This document shows positions 46,038-57,644 of a stretch of 64,000 nucleotides of DNA, piece after piece. Under the pieces are notes generated by a model. That model saw nothing but the letters and a program-made list of their open reading frames with translations, had not been told where the DNA came from and ran no database searches. Source of the DNA: Humulus lupulus (taxonomy: Eukaryota; Streptophyta; Magnoliopsida; Rosales; Cannabaceae); the NCBI RefSeq assembly GCF_963169125.1, contig NC_084793.1, positions 135,944,297 to 136,008,296 of the forward strand, given 5' to 3'. The stretch's first letter is position 1, and every line of letters starts with the position of its first letter. Made by a program: the position numbers and the translations under genes.

Positions 46038-47897
46038 TGTAGAGGCCAAAGAACTTTACTTAGCTAAGTTAGATAGTAGTATAATAGTAATAATAGTATT
46101 ATCTTTATGACTGTGGATTTTTGGTTCAGACCGGGATTCATTTGGACACTCATAGTAACACTTGTAGATTTTCTAAGTTTAACCTATAGTTTAAGAATAT
46201 TAATTTTAACATAAGGTTTGTTTAATATGACTGATATTGAGGGTAATATTTATTATAATATAAGGTTTAGATAAGACCCAATAAGATAATAGCACATGTC
46301 ATATGTATGTTTAATAATGATTAAGTATTTTGAGGATTAAATTTATTAAGATTAAAATTTGAATATCCTAAGGTCAGTCAGCAGATTTGAAAACGTTAGA
46401 GGGCTTAGTCAAGGTTGTTTACTCAATTCAAATTAAGCTAAAAATGTGTAATTTCGTGTTTAAATATTCAGTGTATGCTGATATATCGCAGCTATAGGGG
46501 GCGATATATCGCAGTACGAAGATACGAAAAACACGAAACGTTGCACGATTGACTCGGGCATAATGGCCCAGGCGATATATCGCCTCCTTCAGTGTGTTTT
46601 TGAAAGTTTTAAAAAATGTTCTCATTCAAATCCTTAACCTCTTGATAAGTCCAGCACCTTTCTGAACGAGTCTTCAGCCTCTGCTGAACGATAATTCAAA
46701 TGATTTTCACTTAAAAAGCCATTATTTTTATTCAAGTTAAATGAAGATCTTTTCATTCCTAAACTCTATAAATAGGACCTAGCACCCATCCATTTATTCA
46801 TCTATTACTCTAAGTTCAGAGGCTGCAAGTTGCTAGGTTAGTGTGAGAGTGTAAACACTTGGGTTGGGAATTATAAGCTTGATCACTATAAGCTTACCAA
46901 ACACTTGGGAAGTAAGGTTCTATTCACATTTCGGTTCAAGGTTTAGATTGATCATAGAAGTACTCAAGGTATCCCAAACTCTAGTCCATTTCTGTATTAT
47001 TTTCTTTAAAGTTCTCATAGTCTTCTACTCAGTATCCTAACCTTATTCTTATTCTTGGTTAGGAAATCTCAGTTCTTAAGCACAAGGTTTTTGGTAAGTA
47101 TATTTTGATAGTATAGTTCCTTCATCACTTTCATCCCTTTTCTTCAATATACTCACCTTATTGTAAATGGTTTTTAGGAGTGTTCCAAAGTCCCCGAATC
47201 AGTTCTCATATCCCGGTTATTTTGGTAAGGAAAATAGGATAGGATTTATGTGTTATATGATTTTATATGTTATCGTATGATTTTATGTTATGTAATATGC
47301 TATGTTAAGTATGTTTGTAGACTTGGGCATATGACTTGCTTAGCTAGCAAGCCCCACTAATCTAATGGGCATATGACTTGTTTAGTTTATGGGACCCCAA
47401 GTAATAATGGCCATTATAGTATGTATGTGACATAAGTGTTATGATATATTTTATGTTTCTTTATGAAATTTATGTATATGGTTTATGTGTTAGATTTTCC
47501 TTGCTGGGCATTAGGCTCACTCCTTTTTGTTTATATGTGCAGGAAAATAGCTTTAGTGGCGGGAAAGGTTCTTGGTAGTTTTGGGCATGTGTATTGAGGC
47601 GGAATGGATTCAAAGAGCCGACAGTTTCGATTCAAGGATGAAGTTTTTACTTATGTTTTTATGTGTATTTTTTTCCGCACTTATTTATGTAATCTCTTTT
47701 AATTATAATTTTGTTATGTTTTGATTTTAAAACAATGGGATCCTGTATCCTAACTTAAATTTTATGTAAGTTTAACCCTTATTTTTACAAGTTTTTAATA
47801 AAGTTATGATCTTTTCACTTGTAAGTTCTATTAAGGATTAGGGTCTATGTGTAGTTTTCATTAATGGTCCAAAGTCTAGAGTAGTTGGGTCATTACA
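46038..47897 (+). repeat. Solo LTR, family with GCGATATATCGC cluster (copy B)
   Basis: It starts TGTAGAGGCCAAAGAAC and ends GGGTCATTACA. TATAT lies on both sides (46033-46037, 47898-47902), although the left flank is an AT repeat, so this duplication is weaker evidence than for copy A. A TATA-like CTATAAATAG is at 46765-46774, and the motif cluster is at 46470-46595. It is inverted relative to copy A (36052-37959). It is inserted within CACTA 2. Confidence 0.9.
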
Positions 47898-48905
47898 TAT
47901 ATATTTGAAGATTTTTATTTTTTTACTAATGGGTTTTTAGTACATATCACGTATTACATTTCTATATTGATTTCTTGCTTTATTTTTCTCCTCTTCTTCA
48001 TTTTGTGCTTGTTTGCTACGTTCGGACATATCTCTAGTAGTTTTTTCTCATAATATATTCAGATATGGTGAATGCAATTAAATTTGTGTTAATTGGTAGA
48101 AATTTGAGCTCTATATTTTAAGCAGGGAATATGACTAATTTCAACGAAGAAGAATAATTGTATATTGGTTATTGAGTTTAATTTATTTTTGAATACTTAC
48201 ACATGTATTGTGGCTTTTAGATATTTGGTTGCAATTGAGACAAAGAAAATTCTTGAGATGGAATTGTTTTTACTTTTTCTGCCTTATTCTTCTTTTTTGA
48301 AAATCAAAATGATGTTGAAGAAAGCAACTGAATGGGATTCTTCAACTGTATAGGAGAGTTCTTGCCTTAGCTCTGTATTTAATGATATTTCAATTAAAGT
48401 AAGAAGTTTTCTTCAACTGCAACAAGTTATCGAAAATGTATTGTTTTTCTAGTGCTTCCTTAAATGATGGAGTAAAGAAAAATATGTTTGTTACAAAACA
48501 AGAATGCTAGCACATAGAAATAGATTTAAAATCAATAAGCTTTTCTATGAGAGGACTCGGATTTTGTTTTCTTAGTAAGCGACTTTCCTTCTCTGTTTGT
48601 CTTTCTCTTTCCAATGAATTATAGGAACTTCTATTTATTTTTCTAGTATAATTGGATTTGATGGTGTGTGTACATATATGATTTTGACAATACTTAATAT
48701 TATCATCAATTTAGCATTAACTCAGCTTTCTCTCAAAACTTAACTTTGTATGAAAGTTTTTTTCTTCTTATTGGTCGTACTTTCAAGGATATATATGTCT
48801 AATGCTGAAATAATCATAATTTTAAATGTTTTGACCGAAGCTCTTAAATTTTGTTGGGACATTACTTGTACAAATTCTAATTAATTAAACCTATTTTGAG
48901 TTTAG

Positions 48906-49025
48906 TTGGATGTCAAGACAAAATTGGGCATAAGAGACAGTCTTTACTAGTTGGCTAGGAGTGCTAAACACAGGCGAAATTGTGACAGAAACTACTAGAG
49001 CATTGATGATTGAGAAAACAAAAAA
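48906..49025 (+). pseudogene. Candidate captured exon of an LNK-type clock gene
   Basis: The segment is bordered by a T-rich stretch ending TTTAG (acceptor) and by GTATGC (donor), and is 120 bases, a whole number of codons. It reads LDVKTKLGIRDSLY, a stop, then LARSAKHRRN, followed by two more stops. From memory, plant LNK1/LNK2 proteins (light-inducible, clock-regulated co-activators) carry a conserved segment of this form near their C-terminal part. No start, no rest of the gene and three stops mean that no protein is made from it. The most likely history is capture of a host exon by the CACTA element. This is a recall match, not a search. Confidence 0.5.
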
Positions 49026-50560
49026 GTATGCAACCACTTGTTTTCCTTACATTTGTTATATAATATATGGTATGAATTACTTTTGGTTTGTGCCTATGCT
49101 CCTTTTGATGGTTTATGTATTTGGCATAAGTAAAATAATAATACTTATTGGTAGTTTATTTTTGGAAATTGGTGAGAAGATGTGTTTATTAAAAAAAAAT
49201 TCTTGTATTTTCTTTTATTAGATTGGGATTTTATTTATTTATTTCTAGACTTGGTCACCTCTATTTTTCTTTTTAAAGTTCTTTGTGTTGAATTTATTTA
49301 CTATAATCATTTCTTTTTTGGTATAGGTTGCTTTTAGAATCTCAATCATGCAATTTGCTAACTATAATTCCATGAGAATCGTATATGTTTTAGGTTTTAC
49401 CTTGTGTCTTGGGATATCAATACCTCAAAATTTTATTATTTTTTCCATTAGAAAATAAATTTGACAAGTAGCTTTTGACTTTTAGTATCATTTGTTTCCC
49501 TGTGATAAATTTTGAAGTATACATATGTACAAATTCTATTTTTTTTTAGGTATTGGACAATCATAATTCTTTCTATAATCTGCTTTGTCTTGTAATGTGT
49601 TTTCTGGGTATGCATTTTTCAATCTATAGTTTTGTTCTACTTTTATATCGTACATAAATTTCTTTGCTTGTTTTTCTTTCTTAGTTTGTGAATAATGTGA
49701 TTGTTAGAATCCCCCAAAGAAACTAGTACAAATAAACGTCTGAATTTGTAGTTTCCTCTTTGCAATGAGCCATTATTCTGTGTCATGACAATCACGACCA
49801 AGACCATTTTGTTTTGTTCTTTAGCTCATTAACGATCATATTAGTTTCCGTTTGTAATTTGAAAATTATTATGCATTTTTAGTTCACTTTTAAACTCTTG
49901 GATGGAACATGTAACCTAATGTCCATCACTAGTTTACAACTTTATTTAGTTATCTATTAACTTTAAATTTGTAATCACTTCTTGGATGAAAACTACTGCA
50001 ATCAATGAGGCAAGCATATTTCACCCATTACTTGATCTAATATGTTTCAATTAATCTGTTGCTTGATCGTTATGACAGGATGAGATGGATTAAATATGTT
50101 GTGTAAATTTAGATTTAATGTGTAGCATTATAAGCTTTCTCTTAGACAACTTGGTATGAATTTATCATGTCATTTCCCTTTGCTTGATTCCTTAAGATTG
50201 GCCCTGCTTTTTCATTTATGGGCAAATTTTTGTCATTTTCATTAGAATCTTTATTCTCTAAAATCTTTACATTGTTGTTTTATGTCTTGCAGGTGAGAGC
50301 TGCCTTGCAGATAGAAGGAAGACCTTTCATGGTTGTTGTTAATTCTATCTAAATAATTATTTATGAATGTTTTTAATCAAGAATTGAAATATTGTATTTT
50401 ATATGAATAGTTACGCGATTGTCTTTTTGGAGTTTCTAATGGGCATAATCCCAATTGATTATGTATTTTATTGTGGTTAGGTTCACCATTTGGAACTTAA
50501 ATATTTGTAATATCATTCAATTAATTAAGAAGAATTATTTTCATTTTCATTTAAGTATTT
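49026..50560. other. Right interior of CACTA 2, no gene recognised
   Basis: AT-rich, intron-like DNA. A TGCAG-bordered segment near 50290-50352 reads VRAALQIEGRPFMVVVNSI before a stop and might be another captured exon, but I do not recognise it. Confidence 0.5.
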
Positions 50561-50986
50561 ATTTCTTTTAATGTTAGTATTAATAAATCTATTAAATGCA
50601 TATTAAAATAATATTTCTCAAAGTTAGAGAAAAGTATTATTTATACTAATAGTAATAAAAATATTTTGAACATATTAAAACAATAAATAATACCAAAAAT
50701 GTGTTATTGTAAGTTATACCTATAATACTACTTTATAAGTGACAAAAAGTATTGTATAAACTATTATAATTATCATAAGCAAAGACTTATCAATTTATTA
50801 AAATAACTCAACAAAAGTATTATTGTAGAATATACAATAATACTTCTCCACAACTATTGAAAAAGTGTTATTCAAAGTGCTCTGATCTACAATACCATCG
50901 CTTTCCTTAACACATTGAAAAATGTTATGGTATGTATTCGATAATACTATTTGGTGTTATTGAAAGCAGATTTTCTTGTAGTGCCT

Positions 50987-51650
50987 TCTGGTCCAATCAG
51001 TGGGCACCAGCTCCATGGCAAACTTTGTCAATCGATCAAACATCAAAGCATACTCAGTTACTAATAAACTCCCCTGAAGTAATCTGATAAACTCCTCCAC
51101 TTTTCCAGCCCTGATGGCATCATTACAATACTTCTCATTGAACAGAGTCTGAAACTCTTCCCAACTAGGGCATTGATGTTTCTAGTCTAGGATATAACTT
51201 CCCACCAAATTCAGGCATCCTCCTGAAACATGTACATGGCACAGGCCACCCTCTCATTACCAGACACCCTCATGAAGTCAAGGATGGTGGTAATCATACT
51301 CATCCATTGCTCTGCCATTGCTGGATCTACACTACCATAAAAAAACTGGAGGATGTTGTTTCCTGAACCATTCATAAAGAGGTTCCCACTTATTTCCAGC
51401 CTCAGGCAACTACTCCACTGTTGGCACCGATACAAGTGGTGCCTCAAGCAAAACATTCCCTGCAGGAACTTATTGTTGTCTCAAGAGGCAGATTTCTTCT
51501 TCCTACCTCAAAACTCTGGCCTACAATCCATTAAACAACTGCTGCCAGTTATCAGGAGCTGGTTGTGGAATCTAACTCTGGTCATTCTCTTGACCCTGAC
51601 TGTTATTCTGGCCTTGAACATCCTGGCCAGCTGATGAATCTGTTTGTCTT
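50987..51650 (-). pseudogene. Chromovirus gag N-terminal part, outer side of CACTA 2
   Basis: On the minus strand there is a Q-rich leader with several stops, then MFCLRHHLYRCQQWSS and YGSVDPAMAEQWMSMITTIL (51211-51456). Gag-domain text follows down to 50987, including residues like EYALMFDRLTKFAMELVP. It is more decayed than the pol of the same element. It continues after the CACTA insertion at 44998. Confidence 0.75.
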
Positions 51651-51934
51651 GTAATCATTCTATCACTTATACTGTGCTGAAACAATCAATACGGCCAGTT
51701 AAGCAGTGATAACTTATCCTCTTGCCGCCTCATGATCCAAGATCAACAAATAATCACCCATATTCCATAATTATAAAGATATACAAATGGATACATGAAA
51801 AGTAAGGCATTTATACTTTATTTACGAAGTTAAATATATAACTACATAAATAGTCACCAAACCATGAGTCGAGCTTGTCTTCAATGGCGAGTGTACATGC
51901 CTAGCCAGTCTACGGGAACCCTAAACTTGGGCAC
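51651..51934 (-). other. Short leader of chromovirus 2
   Basis: About 280 bases between the primer-binding site and gag with no ORF of note. This contrasts with the long leader ORF of the other chromovirus (8898-9553). Confidence 0.7.
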
Positions 51935-51946
51935 GCTTTGATACCA
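51935..51946 (-). promoter_or_regulatory. Primer-binding site, initiator tRNA-Met type (chromovirus 2)
   Basis: Reads TGGTATCAAAGC on the minus strand, one base from the common TGGTATCAGAGC, and three bases from the LTR end at 51950. Confidence 0.9.
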
Positions 51947-51949
51947 AGT

Positions 51950-54382
51950 TGTAACGCCCTGGTTACTCCAAGACCGTTTTCGTGAGCTTTGAATCGTGAT
52001 TAACTCGCTAATCGAGTCATTTGGTTATAAACATGCATCTAGATGTTATTAATAGGCTAAGGTGAAAACTCAATCAAAAGGAAATGATATATTTTATTTA
52101 AAACATAAAACTGTACATGGGCCCATAAAACATTACAACCCGCCGACCTAAGCGACAAAAATAGGGTTAACCCCTAGTTTTTCTCAAAAACACCTTGGCT
52201 GTGGTGGTCAAGTGGCTGCATATGTACACATCACCACCTAAGCTCTCCACTCAAGGCTAGGTGAGCTTTTTTTTCTCTTTACCTGCACCACATAGCACCC
52301 GTGAGCCAAGGCTCAGCAAGAAAACTCATTACTTCATGTATATAATATCATATGATGATTATGATAATCATACAGAGCTTATAGCCCTAAACAGATCAGT
52401 GAATATCACTTCAAGTTTTTGGTAACCATGCTGGGGCTTGTAGCCCTAATTAGATAATATCGAGATTCTGATAATCATGTTGGGGCATGTAACCGTAATC
52501 ATATGAGTAATTTAACACTTTGAGGTTCTGATAACCATGCTGGCGCATGTAGCCCTAATCAGATGAGTAACTAGTGAGTGAGTCATTAACGTGGGCTCAG
52601 CACCCATAGCCATGTGACGATGTAGTTACCTGGGCCTTCTGGCCCTGGCTCTAAGTGACTAGCCATTAGACTAGACAAGCGCTTTTAATTTTCATCGAAC
52701 TTGAGGTCGATCACGCACTAATGCTCGTGATGAGTCATTCAATGCTTATGTAAATTAGATCTAATCTTTTCGACTTGTGTTAAACACACTAAAACCTTTC
52801 TTGACTCATAAGCCAACACCATATGACCAGTGCTCAGTACTACTGCCGAACTTGACTAGTAAGTGACAGCTTCACAGTTAATACCGACACCATTGCCGAT
52901 TCTGACTAATAAGTCAGTGCCATTCACAAGTAACCAAGATTTTCTAAGAATTTGATATACAATCAATGTCCACATTTAAACATTCACCATGCCTCATTAA
53001 TAACCATGCATGTCACATATGGGGTGCAGTTTTCTTACCTCTGGTTCGAGCGAGAATTAATACAAGAACGACCCTTAAGAACAATTGATCCCTTTGATTC
53101 CTTAGTAGTCACCTAGTCATAACCAAATATAACCTCCATCAATGAAAATCAACAATAAAAGGTTCTTGACCAAAACCTCACTCTCGGGACCCTGAATTGT
53201 ACCCAAACGGTGAGTAGATTCGATCTCAAGCCTTAGGAATTGAAACCCCGAGCCAAAAACCCTCAAAAGTTCTCAAAATAGGAATCTAGAAAAGCATGGT
53301 AGTGTTGTAGCATTGCCCCTCTAGCTCCCCAGTGCTATAAGCAGAGCAGGAGGCCCCCTGGCTAGCGTTGTAGCGCCCATACCTGGGCGCTGTAGCACTT
53401 CAACCAGGGTTTTCAACCCTGGTTTTTCCCTCCTTCGACTCCTCCATTTCCAACCTTCATGAATTGATTCTAAGCTTCACCCAAACCCACAAAAGAACCC
53501 CAAAACCATATATACAAGTCCTAGGCACCATAACCCAATCAATCATAGCCAAAAACTCCCATCAATTCTCATTATCCAACTTAAAAATCCAAATTGAAAT
53601 CCAAATGAAAATAGAGCAAGAACCAGAGCTTAAATGGATAAAACCTTACCTCAAGCTCAGTTTAGAACCCTCTTCAATGGTGGAACACAACCCTAAGCCC
53701 TCAAGGTTCACTTCCCTAGCTTGAATCCTCAAAAGAAGCTCAAAACTCCAAAGAGAAAAGGAAGGAAAATGATGTACGGGAGAAGAAGAAACTTACTTTA
53801 TTTCACTTAAGCTTCTACAGCCTTCAAATGGCTATATCTATCCTTAGGGTGAAAAGACTATATTGCCCCTAAGTCATTTAAAGCCCTTTAAAGGCCTCCA
53901 AGGGTAAAACCGTCCTTTTTCCCCTATCTCGTTAATCTTAATTAACGTTCTCCAATTCCTGTTATTCCCAATATTCTCCAATACCAATAAACCATATCCC
54001 ATCACCCTTTAATTCCCAGTAATGTTCTAATCCTCAAATTTCCCCGAGACTCACCCCAAAATCAACCCCGTTATGACCAAACCGCTAACCTGCATTAAAA
54101 GATCGTCTCATGCCGAATGGCTCAAAAAAATCCACATTATTTTGTGGCCTCATCAATAATCACCAACATGCTTGAAAATACACAATTATGCCCTCAACGG
54201 GCCAAATTACCAAAATTCCCCTATCATGAAATGTGGACCCACATGCATCCATTTATCATCATATAATAATATAATTCACATAAACATGCATATAATCATT
54301 TAATGGCATAATAAATCAATTATGGCCCTCCCGACCTACTAATCCAACCACTAAACCTCATTAGGGATTTTGGGGCATTACA
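51950..54382 (-). repeat. 5' LTR of chromovirus 2, complete
   Basis: On the minus strand it starts TGTAATGCCCCAAAATCCC at 54382 and ends CCAGGGCGTTACA at 51950. The 2433 bases lie next to the primer-binding site and match the truncated 3' LTR at 40098-41068. Outer flank is GATAT (54383-54387); the other duplication is lost with the 3' LTR end. A GC-richer cluster with TTGTAGC and GGGCGC motifs lies at 53300-53425. The ORF at 53464-53724 is LTR sequence and is also found in the 3' LTR. Confidence 0.92.
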
Positions 54383-55364
54383 GATATGGCCCTTAAGGAG
54401 CACGTATGGGCTCTTAACAGGATGAACAAAGGGGTCTCGCATAGTGAGTCCCTTATGCGTAACTTTGCACTCTTAGGCTATTTGAATGAAAAGGTTAAGG
54501 CCAGCTGAGATGGGCCTTGCATAGCGAGGCCCATGTTTCTCATAGGCGGGCATGGCTAGCTGCGACATGTCTCGCACAGGGAGGCCCATCTTGGGAACTT
54601 TCACAAGAGACTCTCTTGTATTGACGTACCTGAAGGGAAAACTTTCCATATTCACAATATGCAAGATGATGGCCTTTCATGGAGGCAAAGATTTGCGTGA
54701 AACATGCTCTCGCATGACCATCCAGGAGCTTTGGACATGAGTTGTGTTCTTTACTTGGTGTGGAATTTTGGCGTCCACACTTGCCCTCAGTCTATGAGAG
54801 GGCATTTAGGCGTTCTTGTAGACTCTTTTTGTGTCATCTTTATGACATGTAAGGTACAATTTTGTTTCTTTGTTTATGAGATATAGAAAACGTACTTCAT
54901 AATGGTGATCCTTAGGACTCCTTTTAAGTTTAATTAATGCCAATGATTCCTTTGTACAAATCCCATAGGTGTCATTGGTGTACAAAACATCGTGACGCAT
55001 GAAGGAGATTGAGGCACACTATTTGGTGGGGCCCAAGAAGTATCGTCTAGACAAGGTAAGTCCTCATGTGGTGCTCCTAAGATGCCACCCTGGGTGGTTT
55101 GCCCATATCCATTGCTTGTCAGATTTCAGAGTAGAGAGTGTTTTAACCATTCTTTCTTGTGGTTCTTTCTTTTGTTGTTTTCTTCTTCACTATCAGAGCA
55201 GCATGTCGACTCGACCACGAAGTCTACCAGCTATTGCTTGTTGAAGAAACACACTTTGTGTCTAGTTTGTGCTTCATGCTTATTGGAGAAGTGTTTGAGT
55301 TCCTCTTATATATGCACATTGGTTTATTTTAAGGATGTGTTGACTCTATGGGTATCTCCCATCC
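54383..55364 (-). repeat. LTR-type sequence of the Tat/Retand-like element
   Basis: It shares GGGGTCTCGCATAG and repeated CATAGCGAGGCCC-type phrases with the LTR at the right edge (63955-63985), so it is probably part of the same family's LTR. The chromovirus 2 LTR abuts it at 54382 and the LINE at 55365. I see no gene here. Exact limits in the LTR are unknown. Confidence 0.5.
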
Positions 55365-55523
55365 TTTTTTTTATATATATTTTTTTTGATGAATAAGATG
55401 ATTGTATTGCTCAAACAAACCATTACAAGACAAGTCTATGAAAACCCAACACAATTACAAGACCCAAGTCCAACCCAACAACCTGCCGAAACAAATAAAG
55501 GCCCTATATATAATATGTACAAA

Positions 55524-57557
55524 TCAATTCAGAGACAAACTGTTAATAAACTCTCTATCTTTCCTAGATGCTTTACATGGCAACACACTAAGTACCCGAA
55601 ATTTACAATCATGTTGAATTCTACTAACTGTGTGTTGAACTTGCCAAAGCTTGTGATTCCAAAGTGCATCATTCCTCACTCTCCATATATGATACACTGT
55701 TGCAGCAAGAAAAGAGAACAGCATGCTCTTGTATATTCTGGATTTAAGCTTGGCATGAGAAACCCAATGCAGAAGACAAGTGAGATTAGTTGGCTGTGCA
55801 TTCCAATTAAGCCAATTTTTGATAGCCTCTAAACACCTCTGACTGTATATACATTTGAAAAAGAGGTGGCCAATGCTTTCCTTCTCCTGTCCACACATTA
55901 AGCATTCCTGATCAATATTAGGCTTGAATTTAACAATTCGGTCCTTTGTGTGTAGTCTTCCCCACAGAACTAACCACATAATAAATCTATGCTTGGGAGT
56001 AATGAGTCTATCCCAAACAAACTTCCTCCATGATACTCTAGATTCTTGAGGAAACAGCAAGTCTAATCCCCATTTGATAGTATATTCCTGGGACAAAAAA
56101 GAATCCTGAGAAATTTTCATTCTGAAGCTATCCTTCACAGCCACTAAACACTTCCAGTACCAGCTATAGTCCATGGGACACTTGTAATCCCACCAATTGT
56201 GATTCATCAAATAGACACTATTTATCCACTTGACAAACAGGCTATCTTTCTTCTTGGCAATTGCCCAAACATATTTTCCCATGGCAGCCATGTTCCAATC
56301 ATGTAATTTTCGAAATCCCAAGCCACCTGCAGCCCTTGATACACAAATATTCTCCCAAGCAATTAGCCCTGGTAAGTGAGTATCTGAGATACCTTTCCAA
56401 AGAAAGGCTCTACATATAGCTTCAACCTCTTTTAACAATTTCTTAGGCAAAATCATAATTTGAGCCCAATATGAATGAATTGAGATTTGGACTGAATTGA
56501 TCAATGTGACTCTCCCCATATAAGAGAGGTTCCGAGTACTCCAAGATCTAATCCTGCTTATCATCCTTTCCAATATACATTTACATTCAGCAGAAGGAAT
56601 TTTTTTTGAGCAAATAGGGATGCTGAGGTACCTGAATGGGAGGTGGCTGCGAGAAAATCCAGAGACCTCCAGGACCCGATCTACTACATCTTCAGGCATA
56701 CCGTGACAGTATATGGCAGACTTATCAGAGTTGGGAAACACACCCGAAGAAGAGGAGAATAGCTTCAGACCTCTGAGCATGAGAAGGATTGAAACATAGT
56801 CTCCATGACAGAAAATAAGAAGGTCGTCCGCAAAACATAGATGATTTAACTTCAGATTGGAGCATTTATCATGGTATTTGAAACCAGATAAAGTACCCAC
56901 TTTACTCAATATTCTTGATAGATACTCCATTCCAAGAACAAACAACAAGGGAGATATGGGATCCCCTTGCCTAAGACCTCTTTTTGATGCAAAAAAACCA
57001 TGCAACGATCCATTGAGAAGCAAGGAAAACTTGGGAGTTTTAACACAAGTCATTATTAATTCTGAAAAGTGTTGAGGAAAGTCAAAAGCCTTGAGCATCT
57101 CTTCAATGAACCCCCACTCTATTGTATCGTATGCTTTCCTTAAGTCAATCTTAATCATACAACTAGGTTTGCAATTTTTCCGCCCATATAATCTCACCAA
57201 ATCCTGACAAACCATGATATTATGGGCTATGTATCTACCATGTACGAAACCCCCCTGCTTTTCAGCAATTAAATCAGGTAAAATTTGTCTCAATCTCGAA
57301 CAAATCACTTTCGATGCAGCCTTGTAAATCACGTTGCAGCACGAGATTGGCCTAAAGTCACTCACACTTCGCGGAAAAATCATCTTAGGAATAAGAGTAA
57401 TGGTAGTGGCATTAATCTCCTTGAGTATTCTGCCTAAAGTCAAGAAAGATAGTATCGCAGATATCACATCATACCCTACCAAATCCCAGTTATCTTGGTA
57501 AAAACTACTACCAAAACCATCCAGGCCTGGGGCTTTCATTCCAGGAATAGAGAACAT
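55524..57557 (-). pseudogene. LINE ORF2: reverse transcriptase and zf-RVT domain
   Basis: The 677-residue frame begins within ORF2 at the reverse transcriptase start ([18 protein letters not shown]). It then has [53 protein letters not shown] and the catalytic FADDLLIF. The C-terminal zinc-type domain follows ([20 protein letters not shown], then [18 protein letters not shown]). It ends LSLN at a stop, close to the usual end of plant LINE ORF2. Stops at 57645-57647 (TAG) and 57558-57560 (TAA) separate it from the endonuclease part, so it is a broken piece of one long ORF2. Confidence 0.95.
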
Positions 57558-57644
57558 GGCTTATTTGACCTCCTGTGCTGTGTACTCGGCTTCAAGAATG
57601 CTGTAATGTATCTTAGATAATTTTGGTCCAATATTAATAATGCT

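Larger units (their letters stand above)
44999..50983. mobile_element. CACTA transposon 2, non-autonomous, carrying foreign sequence
   Basis: It starts CACTACACCAAAATC and ends with the inverse of CACTACAAGAAAATC, and has a three-base duplication CCT on both sides (44996-44998, 50984-50986). The terminal parts hold repeated TAATACTTT/AAAGTATTA-type motifs (for example near 45050, 50633, 50744 and 50818), as expected for subterminal repeats. No transposase is found. The interior has a solo LTR at 46038-47897 and a candidate LNK-type exon at 48906-49025. Without the solo LTR the element is about 4.1 kb. Its orientation cannot be fixed. Confidence 0.85.

Noticed and set aside
48165..48353. 62-codon ORF right of solo LTR B
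   Set aside because: F/L-rich translation of T-rich DNA with no motif. It is not joined to the candidate LNK exon by a plausible splice pattern.
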